From NCBI GenBank assembly GCA_043228905.1, contig JBHGNT010000017.1, positions 3,844,001-3,908,000 on the forward strand: a DNA stretch of 64,000 nucleotides, written 5' to 3'. The stretch's first letter is position 1. Each line of letters starts with the position of its first letter. Origin of the DNA: Azolla caroliniana. Taxonomy: Eukaryota; Polypodiophyta. The notes beneath the pieces are model-generated. The model had not been told where the DNA came from. It saw nothing but the letters and a program-made list of their open reading frames with translations, and made no database searches. The position numbers and the translations under genes were made by a program. Below, piece by piece: positions 11,349 through 22,359 of the stretch.

Positions 11349-11354
11349 GAGACA
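11349..11354 (-). promoter_or_regulatory. Second candidate auxin response element TGTCTC
   Basis: The same hexamer in the same orientation, outside the satellite and 511 bases upstream of the Aux/IAA start. Two sites with one orientation fit an auxin-responsive promoter, but chance occurrence is possible. Confidence 0.35.
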
Positions 11355-12179
11355 CACATACACCACACACTATGGCCCTCTGGGCATCTTAAAGCTATGT
11401 ATGTTGGAGCTCCCATGTGATGCTATTAGGAAGTATGGGAGCACCAAGAAAAGACTACTAGAGGCACTAAGGTTGAAGTTGAAGGTGCAAGACATTGAAA
11501 ATGTCTGAATTGGAAAAAATCGCATTGCAAATATTAACATACCACCCCCAATGTTGGCCCTCGTTATTTGGTAAAAATGCCAGAACACATCCAATTGCAT
11601 CTCACTACAGTACATAAGTACATAACAAACACACATCATATGCATAATATGATATGTGGCAAACACCTTAAGTGTCTTTTACTCGTTATATTGCCTTGCT
11701 TTGTGTTCCACGTGCTATATTGCATACAATGTACGTCTACTATGTGTATATGATATCAAATGTCACCAATTCCCAAGGGCATTATGAACCATAGCAAATA
11801 TGTTGTTATATTATCGAATAGGCGCGCGATAATGACCATACCATTGAGTAGAGTGACACATTCTACCTATGTACCCAATATAGATAGAATAATGAAAATG
11901 TGTGTTTACATTTGCATGATTTGTTGCAAGTTTTCATGTACCAATGACAATGCACAAGAGGGATCGATTGGCTATAGGTATGATATGATACAAAACAATC
12001 TTTTGGGGATAGTGTGGATGTTCCGTTATTTTATTGAGCCACATTGCCAAGCACAACATGCATTAACATGCACCCAATGCTATCAAAGTTAGGGTGAGAG
12101 TGCTTCAATGGATCGATTATATTATACATAGTGAGGCAAAAGCAAAGACACTTGGTGATATTCTTGGGATCAAATGGGA

Positions 12180-12343
12180 AAGGCATATTTTCTTAACCAC
12201 ACACATGTTTATATTTCTTACAATTCGATAGTCAAAGTAGAGGGCCGACATAGGAAGATGTACTTATTGAGGTGGACATCCTCTACTTTGACTAATGAAT
12301 TCTAAGACATATAAACACGTGTGTGGATAGGAAAATATGCCTT
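12180..12343. repeat. Imperfect 64-bp inverted repeat (foldback)
   Basis: The arms 12180-12243 and 12280-12343 are complementary with about 7 mismatches in 64, around a 36-base loop. A second, overlapping inverted pair (12242-12275 with 12371-12406, core GGGCC-ACATAGGA) lies partly in the loop. It has no ORF. It could be a MITE relic or a hairpin RNA precursor. Confidence 0.7.
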
Positions 12344-15300
12344 GGTTGTCTCTACGATGCCAAGACCAATAAGTACCTCAATAATTACCTCCTCCTATGT
12401 TGGCCCTCATTGCCCGAATTTCTCCATCTTCGAAAACTATTACCAATCATATGATTAGTTAATATGATTCTCTTTTACAATGCATTTCCCAAATTTCTAT
12501 CAACCAAACTCTTGATCATGCACCCTTCTTGTCAAACGGTAAACCCCTCTCATCAGAACTTCAAACAATAATCATAAGCTCCAGGAGTTATCAATCTCAA
12601 AGAGCATCATCAATCAATGTATCCGACGTTATTGCACCTCTACATCATATGATATAGATGTCCTCTTAGCATCGTGGAATGAGGACTTTTTTATGATGTA
12701 CCATTATTATTGGCATAAGAATGATAACTCCATCTCTGCCTTAAAAATGAAGATATTGAACCTCACACATGACACTATGTATTGGGGGTTATTGCCAAGC
12801 AAGTTATACCGTACTGTGGTTTGATGTTATTTTGTGACAATACTCCTTTGTATTAATGTTATTTTGCCTCATGATTTATCAATGAAATGAAGGGCTAAAG
12901 ATCATGGGGATGGAATTGACCATTATTTCATCTTTGGTATCATCATTGTAGATACTTGAATTAGTGGTGTGATGGTTCCCATGGATATAATTTGAAGCAT
13001 ACTTCGGAAGCATATGTACATGGAGAAGGAAAAGCCTATTGAAGCTTCCGAGTGACACCATAATGATGGCAAGCAAGTGACGAGATGAATTAGAACTTAA
13101 GCATTTGAAAACTCTAAGAGCCAAAACATTTGGCTAAGTTAGTTTTTGTTAATCAATAAAATGTTGTTACTTTTATCTATCATGTTCCAAAGTATATACA
13201 TATGACTCACTTAAAATGATGGCGAGTGATGTGATCCTTCAAATGTGTTCTCTTTATGATCTATATCGTGAGGGGTAAGTGCTTGATTTTGTGAACTTGT
13301 AATTACAATTTTAAGGTCGAACCCTAACAAAAATGGTCAAGCAAGCATGAATTTTCTTACAGGATACTATGAGCACACATTAGTTATGAAGGCAACATGG
13401 TAGATGGGTTTACTTACAGTTACAATAATGCATTTTTGTATACTGAATTACCATACATACTTTTCGTTTCAAGTTAGGAGTTGTATGCACTTTAACATTA
13501 ATATAATTGAAGTGTGTATAGTGGGAGATCACTGCACTGGATTTTGGATCCAATGCGGAAAAAGTTAAGAAAATAAGTGATGCCTCAAAAGAGACATGAG
13601 GTCAAATTTCCCCATCCCAAAAAAGAGGGAGATATCAAGAAATTCCTACCAAAGATTCATCGTGAAGATGTGACAACCATATTAGTTCTCAAGTGACATA
13701 AGTTCGCTTTTGTAAATGATGAGAACCTTAAATGCAACTAAGTCTTAGTTTACACATCATTTACTTAAGCCCACATATATCCTTGGACTCAACTTATGTA
13801 TGTCATTGACAGGGAGTTGTGCATGGCACTACACATAAGAACTCATGTTGTGTCATATTTAATATTATGATAGGTCTATATGTTATAAATACGAAGATCA
13901 TTGCGTTTTTTATTCACATATAGGTTTGAGAGATTACTTGGTGGAACATATTCATTTAGTGTCATCCTTGTTAGTCTCACCCAACAAATGGCGAAATTGA
14001 GATCCATTGTAGACATTGTTTTAAAACATTCCAAATGGTCTATGTTTTTACAAAACTAAAATCTATCCAAGCACTTGAACTACTACTCTTAAACCAAACA
14101 ATATGTTTCTGATTATGATTTTAAAAACGATAACCCTATTTCCTACTAATATAAGCGTCTAGCACTCGAATTGGTGGTGAGATTTTTGCTAATTTAGATA
14201 CTCAAGTCAAATGCCATTAGTTGGCAAAGCGTAGAGCCATTAGGTGATGTTTTTAATATCAACATATTGATTTCAATTATTCATTCGTGTGATGGTTTCT
14301 CTTTCTCCTTCACTTCATGTTATAAATTCAATCATTTCCTGACCTATCCTATATTGTGACTTTTCCTCTCTTCATCGATACCGCCTTTTTTCTCTTGTCC
14401 CCATATAAGCAATCCTTAGGTCATGCATATGAACTTTATTTCACCATTGAACCTAGCATCAATAATTACAAACTTGCGATTTTCATATAAGTTGATGGGA
14501 GGTAATATATTTGAATATTGATTGATAATGGATGATTGGCTTGCTTTACTAACAATTATCTACATTTGGACTATTATGGCATTGAAATGGATTTTGTTGA
14601 CATGTATAAGGTGCTTTTGCATTCTTTAAGATATCATCATAAACCATGAGCATTCACATTGGACATAAGCACTTAGCCTAAGATAAAATCCGAAATGGCT
14701 AAATCATAAATTGACCAGATGCTAATAACTCATAAAATCACATGCTATTAAAGTTTATATGTAAAAAGAAAACGAAAAAGGGTTTAGATATGGGATCCCC
14801 TTTCATGGTTGTGGAAATCCATCTTTAATGCCTAGAGAATCCGGATTACAAGGAGATATCAAGAAAGTAAAGATACTAAAAATACGAGAAGGAAGAGAAA
14901 GATGACCAAGACATATGTATTTAAATGAGTTTTACGACTTGTTTGTAAAACGAGTGATGCTTGGTGGGGACATGCTATGTGGTGAACACATTTGAGTTAT
15001 GACAAATCTATAATGATAGGGGCCTCATTTAGGCATGTGCATTATTAATATGGTTTACTTTTGGTGAGCTAAGGGGGAGCGGGGGGAGATAGGTTTTTTG
15101 AGCATTGGAATTAAATTTCGACAATTTCATTATCATGCTTTGGATGATACATGTAATGGGGGAACAAATATGTGGCTTGACTCTCCACTAGAACTTGGTT
15201 TTTGGTGAATTAAAGCACAACTATCTTTTGAAACATGATTGTGGTTTTGGATTTGAACTAGTCATTCTAGAGGGAGGTGAGGGTAGGGATTCTTATTCGA

Positions 15301-17510
15301 AGTTGGGTAGTCATTAACTAGGGCTTTTTCACAAGTCGGTCACACTAATAGCTGCAGGTAAAGAAACGCGTTTTGTAGACACAAGATTCCTTTAGTGAAG
15401 AAAGGGGTACTTATTCTCGATGATGACAAGAGAGAAATTGAATGTAAAAAAGCATGGTCATAGCTATATGTTTCTATATATTTCTCCTGTTCGTTGCAAG
15501 GGTAAATGATTTAAATTCTCGTGTATGTCCTAACATGTTGCTTGGCTATAACAAGTGTTTCGTGGCATGTATCCTTTCCCCACCTTTCATGATGCGACAC
15601 CTTTTCCCTGCCTTTTTAGCGACATATCAGATTCTCTTCGTCCCCCAAAAAGGTATGCTTTTTGAGATGACTTTTTGATGGCCTTTCTCTTTCCCAAAAG
15701 AAAAGCAAGTGCAAAAGGCACTTTTTGTCCCCTCCATGACATACAAACAATAAATTTGAGATCATTTCAACAATACTTATATTTTTTGTACCATGGGAAA
15801 CCATCCCTAAAAGATTCACTTTCTTGCGACATGATAAACTTTGCGATTTATAGCTGTGATCTCATGTTGCTATAACACCCTCCACGTCAATAACACTCCC
15901 AGAGATTTTGCTCGCTGGCAAAAGGCATAGGAATTTCCTCACAAGGGAGTTTGTCTTTGTGTGTGTGCGTGCACGCACACACAAGTGTGACTTGGAATGC
16001 CTCAATGACATCTCTTTGGTCTACCCTTCAATAGAGAAAAACAACCACTAAACAATGTGAAGCCTTACCTTCAATAGATCACACACTAGCAAATGATCCA
16101 TATATTATATTATACTAGCACTCCAAACATTCGTGTCGTGTGTTCATAAATTTCGTTATAAAAGGTTTTGCACTATTTCTCTTAACATTCCAAGATGATG
16201 TCATATATGATTATTGCACTCAAAAGTCTCGCTTGCCTTTTCATTGTGATGATCTTGGAACGAAAGTAAGACAAGGATCCCCTTTATAACATGCTATCTT
16301 TCACTTTTGGCTCATCCATCAAATCAATTATTCACACCACATGTATCTTTAGCATTCAATACATCACCTCACTAGGGTACCTTCATAGCTTTACCATTAA
16401 TCAGACCCCTTGTGTTCTTGTATTCATATATTTTGTCCCACAATCACTTATTATGTCCCTTTATGTTGCACTTCTTTTTTATTTGGAGTACTTGGCTTAT
16501 TCGGTTCATAATGTCCTCCATGAGACATTATTATCTCATAGAATAAATATCACTTACTCATTATGTTCATACAATTTGCTTCACGCCATGATCTTTAGTT
16601 ATATTTCCATATTTCACAAAAAAAGAAAGCTTCAAGTAAGGATGAGAATCATCATGTAAAACAAAAGATATGTTTGTACAATTTCTAGAACTTCACCTCA
16701 TTCAAATTTTCTTTTCACATCTTCTATAATTTGCCTACACATAGCTTTGTTCATATATATGAATGACATGTTCTATTATCTGTCGAGACATAGTTTCATT
16801 CATGTATGTGAATGAATGCACACACTATTTGCGTGTTTTGTTTATTTCATTAGACTCTTACTTTGTTTTAATAAATCTATTTGTAAATGAATATAGCTCT
16901 AACGGATGACCATGATTGTTTTTCTCGCAACCAAATGCGCCTCTTACTCCTCTTTCTATGAACAAAACAAAATGACTCCAATTAAATCTTACGGGATCCA
17001 ACGACATTGTAAATATCTCTTAGTCAATTATTTCATGTTGAGTTACATGATTTTTTATGCTAATGGTGAAAACTATGTGAGTCCCTCATTTGATGTGTTT
17101 TTAGATGAAATCCAACAAAACACAGTTACACTACAATAAACAAATCCAAATTGAAGATCATTGCATAGGTCCTACTAGAAAGAAACTTAGCTCAAATCTA
17201 TATTTCTCATTATATGGAGTGGAAGAAATTTACATTAACTTGTACTAGAGAAATCATTTTAAGAAGCTTTAGGTTGTCCATGTCGGAAAAACTAAAAGCT
17301 TTAGGCTTCCTAAAGATTTAGGATAATGATAACGATCCAAAATTATAAGGTGGGTTTACAATTGTTGGTGACTCTTGAGATGGTTTTATGACCACTAAGT
17401 TCATAACTAATGTGTATGGGTGATGGTGTCAAATGTTTATTTTTGCGATAGAGCAAGGCAATGCTGGAGAGTACACTGACTACAACTAGGTGTCCTCACG
17501 TGGCTAGAAC

Positions 17511-17768
17511 ATGATGAGCAATGATCTACATACTTTGGTGTTGGTTTGGCTCGTGTATCTTGTATGCAAGTAATCATGATCTTTGTTGTCTTTGACATTC
17601 AACAACTCACTTTTTGGCCATCTTGCAAGATAATAGTACATGATGAGCAATTATCTACATACTTTGGTGTTGGCATGTCTCATGTCGCTTGTATACAAGT
17701 ACTCATGATCTTCGTTGTCTTTGACATTCAACTACTCACTTTCACTTTTTGACCATCTAATAAGCTAA
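17511..17768. repeat. Tandem duplication of a 129-bp unit
   Basis: Two copies starting ATGATGAGCAA at 17511 and 17640. They share CTACATACTTTGGTGTTGG and TTTGACATTCAAC, with scattered substitutions and one small insertion. No coding capacity is recognised. Confidence 0.8.
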
Positions 17769-18079
17769 GAGTAGAAAGGAATATGTAAATCACTACCACT
17801 ATAGGGTCTACACGTAAAAAGGGAAGAAAAAATTAAATTTGGAATTAGTAGACTTAGTCTCTTTTTAGACATCCATGATCATTGTTAAAATATAATAGAT
17901 GTGCTAATCCACAAGCCATTTCATAATTAAGGATGAAAGTACATATGAGATTATGGGCACACAAACTCCTGTTCATTAGTTTTGGCTATATAAACATGTA
18001 AAGATCCTCAATAGGAGTGAGAACATAAATACTTTAAACTAGTTGCTAGGATGCAATGCTTAAGTTCTCTCTCTTCTTT

Positions 18080-18463
18080 TTCATAAATAGTAATTGTATT
18101 AATTGCACAATGTACAATTACAAGAAATGGGGGTCATATACGAAATGCACTCCATCCAATTGTGCATTATATCCCTTATCACTTAGTTCCTCTAGGTGGA
18201 CCTATTCCATCATGTTACCCAACAACCAATGCAATTTAACTCATGATTTCTTATAATTCTACAAACATTTAACTCATATAAGGCTAGACCTTTGGAATTT
18301 GCCAACAAGGAGAACTATCATACCAAATGTATAACTTGCAAATGTGTCTTTGAACTCCATATTGAGCATAACAAACAAAAGCATTTTGCATATACTATTC
18401 ATTGTTATGTACCTGTAGTACGTAATGCACCCTCTAGTGACATCAACATTGGTGGCTAATATA

Positions 18464-18523
<60 letters not shown>

Positions 18524-18960
18524 CTATCATCGTATTCAATGAAACCCCACTTAAAAGGTGACAAAATACTTCATGTTATTGATGCTCAAATTTGTGATAT
18601 AACCACCCAAATGGCTTTAGCAATCGTGCATGTAATGAACCTATGTCTAATATCTTTGTTAACCCCTTTACAAAAAGAACATGTCCCATTCAAAATATGT
18701 TTTCGTTTTAAAGCCATCACCAAAGGAAACCCGCCGACCATCGCACACTAAAGAACCACTTTTGCATGAAATGGAAGGTCAGATTGCCATCTTGTATCTA
18801 AAACTCAACGCCACTGTGACTTTACATGTCGAATAATGTACCATGTACTATCCAAAACCAAATTTGCCAACCCATCTCTATCTTCCACCAACTTATGGTA
18901 TACATCATTAGTGTGAACCACAAATATTGATTTTCCAATACCAAATGGTATACATCATTA
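18080..18960 (-). mobile_element. L1-type LINE fragment 4 with internal (GT)n(GA)n tract
   Basis: Minus-strand translation of about 18760-18570 gives GFPLVMALKR, then CSFC, then HRFITC and AKAIW. This is the same zf-RVT block as L1 fragment 1, preceded by a counterpart of WHSKLPLVAKV near 18790. Several stops interrupt it. A (GT)7(GA)21 tract (18467-18521) interrupts the homologous stretch. The 3' end near 18080 reads AATTAATACAATTAC, then GAAGAGAGAG on the minus strand, like the other copies. Confidence 0.6.
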
Positions 18961-18969
18961 GTGTGTGCC

Positions 18970-19237
18970 ATCATATCAGGTCTGCATTGACTACCTTAGG
19001 TATTGGGGGATATGGTTTAATTGGACCATATGAAATGGGTCCTTGTTTGATGGACTTCTTGGGATGACACAACAACTCTGTAGGATGAAATGGACATTAT
19101 CCCAAGATGAGGTAGAGTTATGTCATCTAGTATTATAACACTTGAGAGGGTTTACCTTGCCATATCGCTACTAATGAAGTAATGAAGATAGCAAGGGTTG
19201 TAATATCATCTTGTTTTAATAACAAACATACATTTAC
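18970..19237 (+). mobile_element. L1-type LINE fragment 5 (plus strand, 3' end)
   Basis: Plus-strand translation near 18990 gives LRYWGIWFNWTI, then GSLFDG, the L1 tail motif. The 3' end, TTAATAACAAACATACATTTACGA, is split by a few bases from its counterpart in fragment 1 and runs into GATA repeats (19238-19255). It therefore ends in a GATA tail rather than poly(A). Confidence 0.55.
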
Positions 19238-19536
19238 GAGATAGATAGATAGATTCTATTATCGTCTTCAGAGTTCAAATATGACCTATGAGACCAAAAA
19301 TATTACATTTCACGTGATACGTGTGAAAGTGAGTAACGACTCTCAATATTCATGCAAGGATTGGGCTTGGTCAAAGATATGTGGAAAGCATAGTCGAATA
19401 TGATCAAAGACAGAGCATTGTTTCAAAGACTTATGATACTTAGACTCTCAAACTTGTTTGAGGCAAAGTGTGCATAGCCGACCACTCTCATCACTTGTGC
19501 CCCAATGCCCCGTCTCACATCGCAATGCATGTGAGC

Positions 19537-19965
19537 TGTCAGGAATAGTACTAAAGCAGAGATGGAATTAGTACTAAGAAGAACAATACTATTAGTACTA
19601 AGAGGACGGGACTGCGTAAGATTCCCGAGAGAGAGGAAGTGAGAAGAGGAGAGAGAGAGAGAGAGAGGATGATGACAACAACTCTTATATTATATGAAAG
19701 ATAAGTACAAATTGGCTAAGAGGCTTAAGACTGGTGTTGAACCAATTTGGTTCAACATAATGCCTAGTGCCTTCTTTTATAGTGTTGTCAGGAGTAATCC
19801 TGAAACTTCTAGAATGTTCCAGAGAAATCTGGAATATACATTACTTTCTTATAATAAAACATAAATGAAAATAATATCCTATGAATTACAATAGATGGTG
19901 TGATGGTTAAGAGCTCGACCCATATACCATAAGGTCATGGGTTGGAGTCTTGCCATCTCATGACA
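19537..19965 (-). mobile_element. Solo LTR of the Ty3 chromovirus family
   Basis: A 429-bp copy of the LTR found at 20222 and 25720, in opposite orientation, with TGTCA/TGACA ends. It is flanked by the 5-bp TSD TGAGC (19532-19536 and 19966-19970). It presumably arose by recombination between the LTRs of a full element. The TATA box, the TTGAACC..GGTTCAA palindrome and the terminal tRNA-like segment are all present. Confidence 0.9.
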
Positions 19966-20221
19966 TGAGCTGAGTCACATGGAAGCAATGGTTCGAATGG
20001 CAGATAACGGGATGGGCTCTAAGATGTTCGAATGGTTTCCTTGTTCCACGAAGAATATGGTTTTGTACTTATGTGCAACATGTGTAGTATAATGTGTGAA
20101 GCGTGAGCCTCCACATTTGTCCCATGTCATGATACATTGGCATTGCAAAAATGCCTCATTTACATGAAGGAATCTAGTGATGCATCATGAAGCAAGTGTC
20201 TTGTATCCCATTTACTAAACC

Positions 20222-20637
20222 TGTCATGATATGGCAAGACTCCAACCCATGACCTTATGGTATATGGGTCGAGCTTTTAACCATCACACCATCTATTGTA
20301 ATTTGTAGAATATTATTTATGCTTTATTATAAGAAATTAATGTATATTCCAGATTTCTTTGGAACATTCTAGAAGCTTTAGGACTACTCCTAAGAACACT
20401 ATAAAAGGAGGCACAAGGCATTGTTTTGAACCAAATTGGTTCAACGCCAGTCTTAAGCCTCTTAGCCACTTTGTACTTATCCTTCACATAATATAGTAGT
20501 TGTTATCATTATCTCTCTCTCTCTCATCCTCGCTATCTCTCTCTCCTCTTCTCTCTTCCTCTCTCGGAAATCTTACGCAGTCCCGTCCTCTTAGTACTAA
20601 TAGTACTTCTCTCTCTGCTTTAGTACTATTCCTGACA
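20222..20637 (+). repeat. 5' LTR of the Ty3 chromovirus
   Basis: 416 bp, TGTCA...TGACA. The TATA box TATAAAA is at 20400-20406. The 19-bp palindrome TTGAACCAAATTGGTTCAA is at 20426-20444. A CT-rich U5 follows. The first 75 bases read as a tRNA-like segment on the opposite strand, with A-box-like TGGTTAAGAGC and B-box-like GGGTTGGAGTC. Confidence 0.92.
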
Positions 20638-20639
20638 GT

Positions 20640-20651
20640 TTGAACCAATTT
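20640..20651 (+). promoter_or_regulatory. Candidate self-primer binding site
   Basis: TTGAACCAATTT starts two bases after the 5' LTR. It is the exact 12-nt reverse complement of AAATTGGTTCAA (20433-20444), which begins 33 bases after the TATA box, where transcription should start. In Tf1/sushi elements the RNA 5' end itself primes reverse transcription this way. I see no TGGTATCAGAGC-type site here, unlike in the copia elements of this window. Confidence 0.55.
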
Positions 20652-20704
20652 TCCTCAAGCCTACTTGTCGTTCTCCCTCATCCTCCTACCCTTTTCCCTA
20701 TACT

Positions 20705-21832
20705 ATGGCTACTGTTAGCGCCCAAGAATATCAATCCGTTTTCTCTGAGCTACAGTGCCTAAAAGAAAAATTTATTGCCTTGGAACAAGAAAACCAACGA
20801 CTGATAGGGGATCTACAACAAATTGCTCTAGAAAAACAACAAACGTAGCAACAACATGGGGAGTTAGCGTTATGGGTACAACAACTCGAAGCAGCATTGC
20901 AACAACAAGGATCAAATCCCCAAGGATTTCATAAAGAGCCGAAGATTGGACTTCCTGTGAAATTTGATGGAACGCGATCACAATTCAGGGGATTCCTTAA
21001 TTAGGTACGATTAGTCATCCAAATGCATCCTTCCCGATACCCCACTAATGCATCCCGAGTCGGCCTAATAGGCACGTTGCTTACCAGCTCAGCCTTAGCA
21101 TGGTTCGCCCCGCTTCTAGAAAAACAATCGCCCTTGCTTAATAACTTTGAAGATTTTATTAGTGAGTTTAAAGCCTGCTTTGGAGACACCGACAACATCA
21201 GGATGACGATCAACAAGATCCGACGATTGCGTCAAGGCGATCGTCCAGCCTCTGCCTACGTGGCAGATTTCCGTCTACTCGCCTCAGATATCCACTGGGA
21301 TGATCAGGCACTAATGGAGCAGTTTCGCTACGGCCTGCGAAACGATGTAAAAGATCTACTTCTAACATTCCCCGAAGAACCAAAGTCTCTTACGGAGGCA
21401 ATCAGTCGAGCAGTCCGATGTGACAACAACCTTTTCGAACGACGTTCGGAACGTTAATTACAAATACCACGCTCTAGGCCGGAGCCCACATACGCGTCAG
21501 TCGTGGCTAAACTGTTCGCACGCGACGTACCTCAAGAAAATACTCCGACACCGATGGAGATTGACACCATGCGTCGACGTGGCCCGTTATCGGAAGAAGA
21601 AAAGCAACGACACCGTGCAAATTGATTATGTCTTTATTGCGGTGGACCAGGGCATATTGCAATCAATTGTCCCCATAGGCCAAGAAGACAGGTAAATCAA
21701 ATTGTAGCTTGTACTAAACCCGAGTCAATTCTTCCCTTAGGAGTGTCTGATAGTATTAATAGTACTAATAGCCCAAGTATCTCAAACAAATTTGAAATCC
21801 TTAGTCAATTAGATGAAGAGTTTAACGATTGA
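20705..21832 (+). pseudogene. Ty3 Gag: coiled-coil N-terminus, capsid, CCHC knuckle
   Basis: The frame starts at ATG 20705 (MATVSAQEYQSVF). A Gln/Glu/Leu-rich coiled coil (about residues 8-80) follows, then a Retrotrans_gag capsid region (RYPTNASRVGLIGTLLTSSALAWF; FKACFGDTDNIR) and a basic, acidic-patched linker. The zinc knuckle CLYCGGPGHIAINC lies at about 21630-21672. The same frame runs to the TGA at 21830-21832 with stops at 20846, 21002, 21455 and about 21624. Several of these sit where Gln or Arg would be expected. The knuckle fits nucleocapsid function. The copy is inactive. Protease follows in another frame. Confidence 0.85.
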
Positions 21833-22281
21833 GTCCATCCAAAATAGGAGCCGTTTGGTTGGATAGTCCTAGATCTGTACAACCCATTAGTGGTTCCATT
21901 CCCTCCAAGCAAGTTAGGCAAGTTAGCAATGTGTTCCTAGACCAAGTCATGGTTAGTACTAAAAGTACTCCCCCAATACAAGTCCTAGCACTTTTAAATT
22001 CCGGAGCCAATTCTTGTTTCATGGATCGAAATTTTGCCCAAGCTTCTCAAATATCCTTAAGAAAACTTCCTTGCCCCGCATCTGTAGTAGTCATTGATGG
22101 TCGTCCCATTGCTTTCGGGAATATTGTAGAAGAATCAAAACCCATTCAGGTTGTCCTAGGTAGTTTTGTGTGTGTAGTATCATTTAATATAACTAGTAGT
22201 CCAGAGCATCCCATTGTCCTGGGATTACCTTGGTTTGAACTACATAATCCAGACATAGATTGGAGAACAAGAGAAGTCTGA
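21829..22281 (+). pseudogene. Ty3 aspartic protease domain
   Basis: Open stretch of 150 codons in the pol frame, starting with a non-ATG codon at the Gag stop. The protease core has LLNSGANSCFMD, where retroviral-type proteases have DSGA, so the catalytic Asp is Asn here. The flap region and the second hydrophobic motif, IVLGLPWFELHNPDIDW, are typical of this clade. A TGA closes it at 22281 and RT resumes in the same frame. The Asp-to-Asn change fits a G-to-A mutation and would kill protease activity on its own. Confidence 0.8.
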
Positions 22282-22359
22282 TATCGACAACCCCAAGAAT
22301 CTACTCATCGAATTTCGACCATTTCCCTACGTCAACTATGCGAAGGACACAAGGAGACA

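Larger units (their letters stand above)
11360..18079. other. Long intergenic region without a recognised gene
   Basis: About 6.7 kb of AT-rich sequence. Open frames are short, lack known motifs and show no convincing splice structure. Supported structures inside it are the foldback at 12180-12343, a 24-bp alternating purine-pyrimidine palindrome at 15957-15980, and a 129-bp tandem duplication at 17511-17768. A reading LGTKVRQGSPL at about 16257 is reminiscent of a LINE RT motif but stands alone. Confidence 0.5.

Noticed and set aside
15957-15980. 24-bp palindrome of alternating GT/CG/AC
   Set aside because: It is a short Z-DNA-prone simple repeat with no nearby gene or element end to give it a role.
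16255-16300. LGTKVRQGSPL, like a LINE RT motif
   Set aside because: It stands alone, with a stop after it and no neighbouring RT motifs; chance is likely.
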